Position numbers and translations under genes: made by a program
Shown here: positions 23,085 through 31,653 of the stretch, in pieces
How positions within the stretch are numbered: position 1 is the stretch's first letter
Layout: each line of letters opens with the position of its first letter
The notes under the pieces: generated by a model
The model's input: only the letters and a program-made list of their open reading frames with translations
What the model was told of the DNA's origin: nothing
Databases searched by the model: none
NCBI RefSeq assembly: GCF_001039355.2
Contig: NW_019774402.1
Coordinates: 870,528 to 902,180 of the forward strand
Direction of reading: 5' to 3'
Length of the DNA: 31,653 nt
Origin: Lingula anatina
Taxonomy: Eukaryota; Brachiopoda; Lingulata; Lingulida; Lingulidae

Positions 23085-23137
23085 CTTTAATTTCAACTCA
23101 TCAACATACTTCTCGTGAGCACGTTCTTTTTATAAAC
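23085..23137 (-). other. Putative non-coding 5' UTR exon of TMEM45 (contig 2 copy)
   Basis: A 53-bp segment has a good acceptor (TGTGACCTTCAG) and donor (AAAG, GTAGGA). All reading frames are short or stopped, so it would be untranslated. It contains a short ATG frame (ATGTTGATGAGTTGA). Its position upstream of the coding exon and its conservation in the second copy fit a spliced leader exon. Confidence 0.4.
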
Positions 23138-23359
23138 CTGAAGGTCACACAAATATATCCCTTACTCATTCAGTAAGGCATCATGCTGTGCTACCCTGGT
23201 AAAAGAGATCCTGTAATTTACATACCTCCACAGAGTAAACACCTGTAAACTAAATGATGGGCAACTTAGGAATTACCAACTGTAATAAATGCTGTACACT
23301 GTAGTAATTCTTGTTTCCAATTCACATTTTTCTACTTTAAAATCTGACAAGCCGTGTTG

Positions 23360-23381
23360 AAACTAGAGGATCAGAGAGGCG
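23360..23381. repeat. Repeat terminus at contig 2 end
   Basis: These 22 bases are the exact reverse complement of 369-390. The other haplotype leaves the shared sequence at the same point (27436/27437) and lacks them, so an element of this dispersed family appears inserted in contig 2 here, and the contig breaks inside it. Confidence 0.6.
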
Positions 23382-23382
23382 N
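23382..23382. other. Assembly gap between contigs 2 and 3
   Basis: A single N is followed by sequence starting inside MITE family A. Both contig ends fall in repeats, a usual place for assembly breaks. Confidence 0.95.
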
Positions 23383-23540
23383 CCCCGAGCTCAGCCGAGA
23401 ATTAATTACAGCTTTGGAAGTAACTGGCTCGCGCTGCCAGTAATTACGCTGCGGGGTATTCAGGGCACAGACCGTGATCACAAGATACTGCGAATAGAAA
23501 ATAGATTTTTATAAAATAGATTTTCCATGTGAACGAAGCC
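23383..23540. mobile_element. MITE family A, right part (contig 3 start)
   Basis: It matches 18848-19005 and is followed by TAA (23541-23543). Bases 23383-23525 are identical to 17412-17554 over 143 bases, including both SNPs that distinguish contig 2. Confidence 0.85.
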
Positions 23541-23697
23541 TAAGGGCAAGGGGAAAATATCATATCAGTGCCTATTTTTTTATGTAAAAAAAATCTTGAA
23601 TTCCTCTTCATTCTCTTTTCTAACTGATAGTTATGTCGCTTCTAAAATATGTCACTGATCACATGCTGCTTTTCATTATTCAAGATTTCATCAGTAT

Positions 23698-24600
23698 TCA
23701 AAGATCATCATCTGCAATTCTAGTTGGGACTGACTGGAATTCAATGTCACTGTCTGAGGCATCCATCCTCACCATGGTTTGTCCATTAGAGTCTGTATCT
23801 AGAAGTCTTTGCATGGCCATATCATCCCTTCGACAGTTGCTTCCTCGATATCGCAAGCAGCAGTTTACTACCCCTCCTATGCAGAGCATGATCACGAACA
23901 GGCAGCCTAAATGCCACGTGAAAAACAAGGTTACCAGCATCACTTCATGAGGACTGTCCTCTTTCCATGGCAAAGCTCCGGGAAGAGGGTTGTACAAGAT
24001 GAAGCCTGCCTGTACAAACCAGGTTCCTTGAGCCAAAAATAGAAATGAACGAATAAATGCTGCCAACATGTGTCTGTCAAAGTACATCTCTGCCAGAACT
24101 GCTGCAATTGTAAGGTATAAAGTGTAGATAAGCAAGGTGTGAACGTGAATGTCCAGCATTGTTCTTCCATGTAAGTGGAACATAAACAAGATGCACTCCA
24201 CCACCAGGGCCAGTACAACAGACAGATAGTCACATTTCTTTGGGATAGGGGCTTTGTAAAAATGCATCAGATCCACTACACCAGTCAGACCAAACATGAA
24301 GAACATTGTAATATGCTGTGCATTGCCCATGTGAACAAAATGCCAGTTGTCATCAAACCCTGTGATGGTCTCCCCTACGATCCCAAATCCTGTTAGAAAC
24401 ACTTTCAATAATCCTTCCCAACAGGTGGAGCTGCAACACTTCAATCTGAAGCAGTTACATGGATATGTCACGCGGCACCGGAATGGCTGGTTCTTCTTGC
24501 CTTGTGCACGGAAAAAATTGATCCATATTTGGATGGTCCACCACAAGCCAAAACCAAAGAAGAAAGAACCTGGTATAAAATGTCCCATAAATGTGCCCAT
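23698..24600 (-). CDS. TMEM45/DUF716 family membrane protein (contig 3 copy, probable allele)
   Basis: The same 300-residue protein as at 19163-20065, with start ATG at 24600, the same six-cysteine loop, HLHGR and QGTWF motifs and acidic tail. Only Leu163 in place of Phe is seen in the protein. The upstream acceptor starts the exon at 24658. Flanking introns and the non-coding exon are also repeated, with indels. This is the copy that remains in line with contig 1 and with the SWSAP1-like gene downstream, so it is the better one to keep as the locus representative. Confidence 0.9.
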   Translation of the reverse strand: MGTFMGHFIPGSFFFGFGLWWTIQIWINFFRAQGKKNQPFRCRVTYPCNCFRLKCCSSTCWEGLLKVFLTGFGIVGETITGFDDNWHFVHMGNAQHITMFFMFGLTGVVDLMHFYKAPIPKKCDYLSVVLALVVECILFMFHLHGRTMLDIHVHTLLIYTLYLTIAAVLAEMYFDRHMLAAFIRSFLFLAQGTWFVQAGFILYNPLPGALPWKEDSPHEVMLVTLFFTWHLGCLFVIMLCIGGVVNCCLRYRGSNCRRDDMAMQRLLDTDSNGQTMVRMDASDSDIEFQSVPTRIADDDL

Positions 24601-25305
24601 TTTCACCAATGGATTTTTTCAAAGTCCCATATAAATCAATCCTCTGGCAGATTCCAACCTGAAAAATGAAGAAAATTCTAAATTAAATGGACAATGCTGC
24701 CAAGAACTCGACTTACTAATCAAACCATTTCAATCATCTCTTTCTGATATTACTTAGAAAGATTTTTTTTTTGAAAATAAGCAACACAATATTGTTCAAA
24801 CTTAGGGAAATTGTTGTAGTGAGAAAGTATTTCAAGACATTCTGATTTCATTTGAGCAGTTAGCTTAAATTGTATAGATTAATTTGAAACCTTTGCTTCA
24901 CTGAAGAAAAAAACCTTTATCTGTGTTTTGGTTCATGTCTGTGCTTCAAACACATTCATGCTAGTTGGACAATCAGATCAAGATTTATCTAATGTACATT
25001 TCTACAAATCAAAGAAAGCTGCCTACACACGTGTGTTTCCAAGAATCACAGAGAACACACACAGAGCCAGTGGATATAGGCTATAATAAAACACCTAGTA
25101 AAACATTATCAAGGTTCTTCATAAAACAAGCTGCGGCTTGTTGGCTAGCCCACTAGCTGTGGCTTATTAAGAATCTGCAGAAGAGGCAACCTGAGGTCCA
25201 TATCAATGACCTAAACAGGTTTTAATGAAACATTGAACCTTTCAAACTATCTTGTTAACCATTTAACCTCTTTTCTTGTGTGAAGTGTATCAAGGCATAT
25301 TCTTC

Positions 25306-25331
25306 AAAAAAAAAAAAAAAAAAAAAAAAAA
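25306..25331. repeat. Poly-A tract, length-variable between copies
   Basis: Twenty-six A here against about nine at the matching place near 20900 in contig 2. It lies in the TMEM45 5' intron. Confidence 0.85.
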
Positions 25332-25990
25332 GGATTTTGAGGGTAAAACTGTAATTTTGTACAGTTATCTATTACCCCTACTGACCAAGTACACAGATAC
25401 AAAGATATGCACTAAGAGGATTAATAGTTCTTCAAACCATTTGTTCTTCATTTTTGACATTTTTTTTTTTGAAATGATATCTTTTACCACTAATTTCTTT
25501 AATGATTTTCTGTTCTTTATAAATGTATACAAAATATTGGTAGAGTGTGGAAGTTAGAACTGACTGTTGCTTAATGCATACTACAGTAGGCTTACAATGC
25601 TCGAAATAAGACATTACAGGTCAGAATGTCAGTTGAAACAAAACTGACAGGCTAACCTGTTATCTGCAGTGGTCAAACAGGCCTATTTTTGATCTTCCTT
25701 TGAAAAGAATGAATTTGTACTTCTTTAATTCCTAAATTTGGAGAAAGTGTTTATACAACATTGTAAACTTAAAAGTCAGCTTGATAAGGCAGTATATGAA
25801 TATGCAAATGTCTTTTAGAAAGAATCAATAGGATTTTATCTGGAAATTTTAAATGTCAGAAAAACACTTATGCATTCAGGAAGTAAATGAAGCCATATTT
25901 CAATATTTCGGCCACTGCTTTATATACCATATACCTCTCGTAACCCGTTTTAATACACAAAATCACACTGTAGAAAATATTTTTAAATAC

Positions 25991-25994
25991 TTAA
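25991..25994. other. Empty TTAA target site of the 337-bp MITE
   Basis: AAATAC-TTAA-AAGTAAG here matches both flanks of the insertion at 21572-21908, with one TTAA in place of two. Confidence 0.93.
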
Positions 25995-26348
25995 AAGTAA
26001 GTTCTGTTAAACTACAGTTATCAGGTGCCATTTTTCCTAACTACTTGTAAATTTTCAAATATATAAGGTAAACTATAGGCATCTGTTACTGTCTCACAGT
26101 AATAATTTTTGTGTCTTGATGTACATACCCTGCAAAGCTACTAATCCAGACCGTAAAAACTGCACCCCCCACCCCCTCCCCACACATAAAAGTACTTGAT
26201 GTCATGCTGTAATGTACAGGAAGTCATAGCATTCTAATTCTCTGGGCAGTCCCAGAGGTGGGGAAAACCTTCGAGAGTCAGAAGGTCCAGAAAACCTGCA
26301 CAACAAGAAATCTGCAGGTCATCCCAATTCTGTGGAGGTCCAAACTAA

Positions 26349-26573
26349 GGGTGCATTCCCAGAGATTTAGATCGATCCAGAGATTTAGATTTAGATCGAC
26401 CTAACTACCTGGGGGTTCATGCTTAATTGCAGTCAGCCGAGGCTGCACCATAGTTAATTACCCCCTTACAGCTTTTAGTAGCTGGGACAGACGCTTAAGC
26501 CGGCTAAGCTGACAGTAATCAGGTGAGACTCCCCATAGGGATAGATCGATCTAAAATCTATGGGAATGGGGTC
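26349..26573. mobile_element. MITE family B, 225 bp (contig 3 copy)
   Basis: Same element, ends and TAA flanks as at 22267-22491. Present in both haplotypes, so it is older than the TTAA element. Confidence 0.75.
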
Positions 26574-27158
26574 TAAGTATTTAACTTCTGTTACTTTATG
26601 TTTACATGTCAGATCTACCCAACTAACAGACATGTCATATAAGGATCCAGAATTCATGGTAGATATGATCAGGCTAGTCCAGAGGATCTGCGATATAAAA
26701 AAAAAACTTACAGGTCCTCTGGCATTTCAAGTGGTCATGATCAGCAAGACAGGCAGTACCCCATGTCTGAGGTCATTTAGAACTAAATCATTTAATCAAA
26801 AATGCCATAAAATATCAAATTCAAATGCAGGGCAGATTGAGCAATGACTCCTTGAGTAGGAGAAAATTGCTGTTTTCCAGGGGAAAATTCACTTTGCCAG
26901 GTAAAACCTGTATAGAGTACCTGTAAACAGGTGATGATTAAAAAAAAAAAAAAAAAACAATACACCAGTACTGACAGATGTTCACATTGGTGAGATGTAG
27001 CCTGACAAGCTATGTACTACACATTCTACATAATCCAGGGAAAACATTTCTGCAATGTTTTAATAGTGGTTTCACTTTACAGCCATCATGTTATAACCTA
27101 CAAATAAATAACATGCATTGTAGAGGAAATTATACCAAAGACTAGAACTGCTTCCTAC

Positions 27159-27211
27159 CTTTAATTTCAACTCATCAACATACTTCTCGTGAGCACGTTC
27201 TTTTTATAAAC
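27159..27211 (-). other. Putative non-coding 5' UTR exon of TMEM45 (contig 3 copy)
   Basis: Identical splice signals and sequence to 23085-23137. Confidence 0.4.
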
Positions 27212-27436
27212 CTGAAGGTCACACAAATATATCCCTTACTCATTCAGTAAGGCATCATGCTGTGCTACCCTGGTAAAAGAGATCCTGTAATTTACATACC
27301 TCCACAGAGTAAACACCTGTAAACTAAATGATGGGCAACTTAGGAATTACCAACTGTAATAAATGCTGTACACTGTAGTAATTCTTGTTTCCAATTCACA
27401 TTTTTCTACTTTAAAATCTGACAAGCCGTGTTGAAA

Positions 27437-29455
27437 TTACTCTTAAGATCATGTGCCAAAGTATGAGACAGGAAATGTACTGCATAGTCTTGAACATGAA
27501 ATGAGAAGGATAGAATCATATTGGTTTTGCATTAACTTTTCAACATTTATTTTTATCTGAAAAAATATATCAATAATTTTACATTTTTAAACAAAACCTG
27601 TCATTGTAAGAGATGCTTTTTAACTTTTTCATTGTATTAACTTTTGAATACTGAAAATTTACCATACAGAACTATTCAAGTGTGAATCTTTTTATTTGTA
27701 TCGTAGGCATGGTTAAAAAGAACATATTTTCAAAGATAAATGATATTATTCAAGAAAACCATTTATATATCAAACCACTGGGCAATTCATTATTTTTTTT
27801 TATTAACCACTAACTTACGAGAAACATAAGTGAATCTGAGCAGGAAATCAAATACTCATCAATCTATGTCAAACCATTTTCTCATTTCTTCTCCATTTGC
27901 CGATCAATAATTGAAAGCATTTCCTGAGACTGTAAATTTAATTCCTGCTATCAAAATTTTGATTTGGAGTCAAACTCACATCCCTTAATGTCTGCAGTTA
28001 CTCAAACCAAGAATTCCAATCTTGATACAAATTTGTAAATTCTTCTGAGAGCAAAAGTAGAGTACAATACATAAGGAAACAGTTTGCCATGTCAATCCCA
28101 ATTCTCACATTTTACGTGCCCTTCCATATTGTCTCCAAATGCACAAATCAATAAAATGTATGTGCACTAACATTCAACAATCCACAGTCTACAAACAAGT
28201 GATTCTGAACAATATTCTAACCTGGATACCAATATTCTACTAGACTAGGCAAAAATAAAATGGTATTACAACATTTATCACGTAAAAGAACATGAGCTAA
28301 TATATCTGAAGCCACAGTCTGAGAAGTGTTAGGTAAAACTTCCCTCTGCTAGGGGAAACCTTCTGACCACTTCTGACTATCCTTAACAATATAATTAATC
28401 TGAGACAATTTGAGCAACTATGTAAAATCGTATTTCTACGACATAATCCATCAGATAGCATCTTTAAAAAGTGCACAATCTTCAGGGTCTCACCTAATTT
28501 TGCACATCATCCTATATCATCTCTTAAATTAAGTTGCTGCAGGGTAAATGTGTGGTTTAAATGGTCATCATGTGAGCAATATATTATATCAGGGAAGGTT
28601 TAGTTTGGTTTACTGGTCAGATCATCATATATATAGCTTATCAAGTGCACATTACCTAAAATGACGTGCCACACTGCACGTTCATGTTTTATTTGCCTAC
28701 ATTATTTCACAGTTACCTACTTTTTTAAATGGAGAAGCAGAATTAAAATGAAAAGCGCTCTCTGCATACATATTGAGCATGAGACGTTTTTTAATTTTTG
28801 TTTATAGCAATTCTAACATACTTTGTCAAACATGTACACTTAGATTTCAATATAAATTGACCAGTTAACTAGAGTTTACAAATAAACTTGCATATATTAC
28901 TAAGACATCATAAATTGGGCTGTAATCCGGATTGATTAATGAATCTAGAGACTATTTAATGTCTTATGAATACCACACTTGTCTACAATAATGGAAAAAA
29001 AAAAAAAAGGATCGTCCTGGACCTGACCGAGGGTCACACGACCCCTCCCCCTAACCCATTGGAGTCGGACCCCTAACTGCTTCTGCTTCTCACATTTTGG
29101 TGCTTCCAGGCGTTCTATGTGTTAAAAATACTTAACCAATTTTTTTTTTTTTTTGTAAATATGGCAGACAAGTGAGGTATTCTCAGGTCACCTTTATGGG
29201 ATTTTAAGATCCATTAACCGATCAAGGTCAATAGCGAGCGTGATGTTACAAATGCACATCTCCATTTACTACTATGTTCACAGTGGAGCTACGTTGCTAC
29301 AAACATGTACATACATCTCTCACTGTTGACGGCAATTTCTAATAAAATCAACTGAGAAGTCAAAACACCACGATTCACAGCTGCACGTAAACTGTCCCCA
29401 ATTTCAAATTATTTTGAGAACAGGTTTCCATTGAATAATAATAATAATAACCTAC
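27437..29455. other. Unique AT-rich stretch without a recognised gene
   Basis: Single-copy relative to the rest of the window and without a coding exon I can support. It holds poly-A and poly-T runs near 28994 and 29140. If the donor at 29456 is real, this is TMEM45 5' intron. Confidence 0.5.
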
Positions 29456-29913
29456 CTTACAGCAACAAGCAGTGATCTTCACTATCAGCTGAAAAATGTA
29501 CGTGACCCATATATTCCCCCCTAATGGCTACCCTTGAACTAATCCACTGTAAGGGATGTGGGTAATTTTACTTTAATTTTAACGATGAAGGAACCTTTAA
29601 AAAACATCAAAATTAAGAGCACCAACCACCTATTGATATTAGGTGATGAATTTGACAGTTGAAAATAATTATAGCGTATTTTAGTCAGAGGCTCACTTAT
29701 TTAACGCGTAGTCTGAGATGTTTCATAAACATCCTTGACGTAAGGTCAACTCGCCTCAAACCCCATCTGAAACCCGCCCCTGACTGCCCCTGACGATTGC
29801 ACGTACACCGCCTGGAGACTGGTTGAAACCGAGGACATAGCGGGAATTTCCCAATCAAACAGTCTACAACTAGTACTTAGTAGTAGAGTGCAATCAGTCA
29901 CACTGGGATCGCC
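29456..29913. promoter_or_regulatory. Candidate head-to-head promoter region between TMEM45 and the SWSAP1-like gene
   Basis: A strong minus-strand donor (CTGTAAG, GTAGGT, exon end 29456) could end a TMEM45 leader exon, while the plus-strand SWSAP1-like start codon is at 29914. The sequence from about 29700 is richer in GC and CpG than its surroundings. No TATA box stands out. A shared promoter is inference. Confidence 0.3.
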
Positions 29914-31094
29914 ATGTCCATGAAGCATATTTTCCCTTTTGATTCGCATTATTTAAAATGGTGTCATTCAAAAGTGGAACCAATTAATACAGATATATTA
30001 TTGCTGAGTGGAGACCACAATGTGTAAGTATCTCGTGCACGAAAACAACATTTGGAAGGGACGTTTGCTAGTCACAGCGCACTACTACCAGTACATGTAC
30101 ATGAACATGTATATCAAAAGTCGTCAATAGGTGTGCTAAAGATGGATTTTGTGCTAGTAATAGACAGTTTGTTTGCCTAGTTGGTAATTTTTAAAACTCT
30201 CTGACTGATCACTTTTTCTAATGGATTCAGGATGCATAAGCAAACGTAATGAAAGCAAAAGCTATTATAAAGTATACATTTCCTTTCACCATCGTGCACA
30301 GATGAATAAAGGAAACTACGTGCAGGTGCGTACTGATTGTAGAAAACGTAAGTGAAAGACAACAACAATGTTTATATTTTTCTGAAAATTTGAAATGATA
30401 GGGTTGAATTATATATTAAAATTCTGAAGCTTACAACTTTTTTGAACTTCAGAGGGAAGACATGTCTGTTGTTCCAGGCAGCAGTCAGTCACGCCTCTGA
30501 AGAATGTCATGTCACCTATATATGTCCCTCCCCCCTCAGCAGTCTTCCAGCTCCAGTACATGGTATGCCATCACCTGAGGCAAAGGTGCTGCAGAATCTC
30601 AAATTTCTGTAGGTATAGTTATAAAGGATTGTAACCATGGCAGTTCAAGTGTTTTTCATTCTACATGTATATCAGCTGGAAATTTTTGAGAAAATAAATA
30701 GACGAGGATTTTTTTTGTTCTGTTTTATGGTTATTTAAGCTTTTTGGGACTTGGAGTGTTATGCTGATAGCCCCAGTAATTACAACAGAGATATGTTAAT
30801 CTGTTAGATATATTTCATGTATTACCTATAACATACCAATAATGCCATATGTAAAATGTGTGTAGAATTGAGAAAGATACAGGTACATGTACTTTCATTT
30901 TGTTTTTAAGAAAGCCTTAAAGTTTTATCCTTGAAATTCTATTTGAAAACTTTTCATAAATTATTTTTTTGCGTATCAGGTATATGTCAAGTACAGATGA
31001 ACTTGTTGAATACCTTTCTGAACTTCACACCAGCCCTGTGGTATCTCAAGTGCTCATATTGGATGATTTAGATTACTATGTCAATCAGATACAG
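29914..31094 (+). CDS. SWSAP1: SWSAP1-like RecA-fold ATPase, first three coding exons
   Basis: SWSAP1 is a small RAD51-paralogue-like ATPase that pairs with the SWIM-domain protein SWS1/ZSWIM7 in a Shu-type complex supporting RAD51 in homologous recombination and meiosis. Exons: 29914-30023 (donor GTAAGT), 30453-30608 and 30980-31094 (donor GTAAGC), all phase-compatible. The first junction rebuilds a Walker A motif, ILLLSGDHNVGKTCLLFQAA (Gly33 to Thr40). The third exon has a Walker B strand, VLILDDLDYY (113-122), like LLLLDGLEEY in the human protein; the spacing from GKT to this strand is also similar. The segment ALVLQNLKFLYMSS-like region (KVLQNLKFLYMSS) fits the human QKIRFQYPPS region. 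An in-frame TAG lies shortly before the first ATG, and the codons read ATG-TCC-ATG. The 3' exons lie beyond the window. Another small RecA-like paralogue is possible but less likely. Confidence 0.78.
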
Positions 31095-31493
31095 GTAAGC
31101 ATTGAGAGTACTGCAAGAAAAGTGAGCACACTCACGTATACATGAATGCATGCACGCACTCCTATATAAAATTGCAGAATGAATTATTTTTGGAACATTG
31201 AAAAAAACCTGTGGGGTTGAAATATAGAATGTACATATTAAAATACCACAGACAAGGTCAAAGAGAATGTGTGTGTTGGTTTATAAAATATGTGCCCAAG
31301 TGATCTTTTGCAAGAATGGTGTTCCATATATATGGACAAGAAGGGAGATTTAAAACACTTTTCAGTATTCAGGTGAATTTAGTTGTTCATGTGCAGTAAA
31401 ATTATTTTTTAATTTAAAATGATAGGTAAGGCCACACTTTTTTATTTTTATGGATGACATCCTCTGGGTACCCCAAAATCGGTGCGAGAGGGC

Positions 31494-31549
31494 GAAAAAA
31501 AAAAAAAAAAAGTCCAAAAAAAAAAAAAAACAGCTCAAAAAAAAAAAAG
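31494..31549. repeat. A-rich tract inside a SWSAP1 intron
   Basis: Three long A runs are separated by GTCC and CAGCTC and followed by AGCTG. The A runs come directly after GGTGCGAGAGGGCG, so this might be the tail of a retroposed element, but no body could be recognised. The rest of 31095-31653 is intron. Confidence 0.5.
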
Positions 31550-31653
31550 CTGTACAAAACAAAACTGGAAACACAAATTTTACAACACAAAAACCTTATA
31601 AAAATAAAAAATATTTTTATCCATGCTCTCAAAATATTAAAGCATTGTGAATA

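Larger units (their letters stand above)
17556..23381. repeat. Contig 2, alternative haplotype block
   Basis: The left 1435 bases match 16121-17554, and 18848-23362 matches 23383-27436, each at very high identity. The block sits between two single-N gaps. At two SNPs in the shared MITE it differs from both neighbours, which agree with each other (T18848 against C17412 and C23383; C18954 against T17518 and T23489). The block therefore duplicates sequence that is otherwise contiguous across contigs 1 and 3. Confidence 0.85.

Noticed and set aside
19163-24600. Two paralogous TMEM45 genes in tandem
   Set aside because: The copies differ by about three coding bases, the duplication covers introns and flanks, the block edges are single-N gaps, and SNP sharing shows contigs 1 and 3 to be one haplotype. 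An artefact explains this more simply.
31414-31650. Short frames across the A-rich tract, rich in Phe or Lys
   Set aside because: Low-complexity translation of homopolymers inside an intron.
1-31653. CRISPR arrays, bacterial operons, prophage or viral genes
   Set aside because: No regularly spaced repeats, ribosome-binding sites or viral structural or replication genes were seen; the window is intron-bearing animal DNA.

Overview
The window looks like animal nuclear DNA. It is AT-rich, its genes are split by GT-AG introns, and it carries short foldback transposons, a mariner relic, a tRNA-derived SINE-like unit and many microsatellites. The gene set, repeat style and high heterozygosity suggest a marine invertebrate, perhaps a mollusc or another lophotrochozoan. 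The species cannot be settled from the sequence.

Layout: (1) 836-4603, plus strand: the 3' two thirds of GPN1, a GPN-loop GTPase for RNA polymerase II import. The P-loop exons lie before the window. (2) 5213-8617, minus strand, tail-to-tail with GPN1: a multi-exon gene that splices into an N-terminal CARD followed by a long coiled coil. Four phase-compatible candidate exons at 9292-13900 may extend it upstream. (3) 10440-12970: a repeat cluster with a 34-bp perfect palindrome, a roughly 850-bp foldback element with a tRNA-like Pol III promoter inside, and a 542-bp mariner with a dead DD34D transposase. (4) 16121-27436: a TMEM45/DUF716 seven-pass membrane protein gene on the minus strand that appears twice. 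(5) 29914-31094, plus strand: the first three coding exons of a SWSAP1-like RecA-fold ATPase (homologous recombination), head-to-head with the TMEM45 gene.

The main structural result is that the apparent tandem duplication is probably an assembly artefact. Single N characters at 17555 and 23382 divide the window into three contigs. The end of contig 1 and the start of contig 3 share 143 identical bases and two SNP alleles that differ from contig 2. Contigs 1 and 3 therefore read as one haplotype and contig 2 as the other, inserted between them, which leaves one TMEM45 locus. Comparing the haplotypes shows a clean polymorphic 337-bp TTAA-target MITE with its empty site, and a 132-bp indel.

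The genes do not form an operon or one pathway. The most interesting gene is the CARD-coiled-coil protein, whose architecture is that of innate-immune signalling scaffolds.
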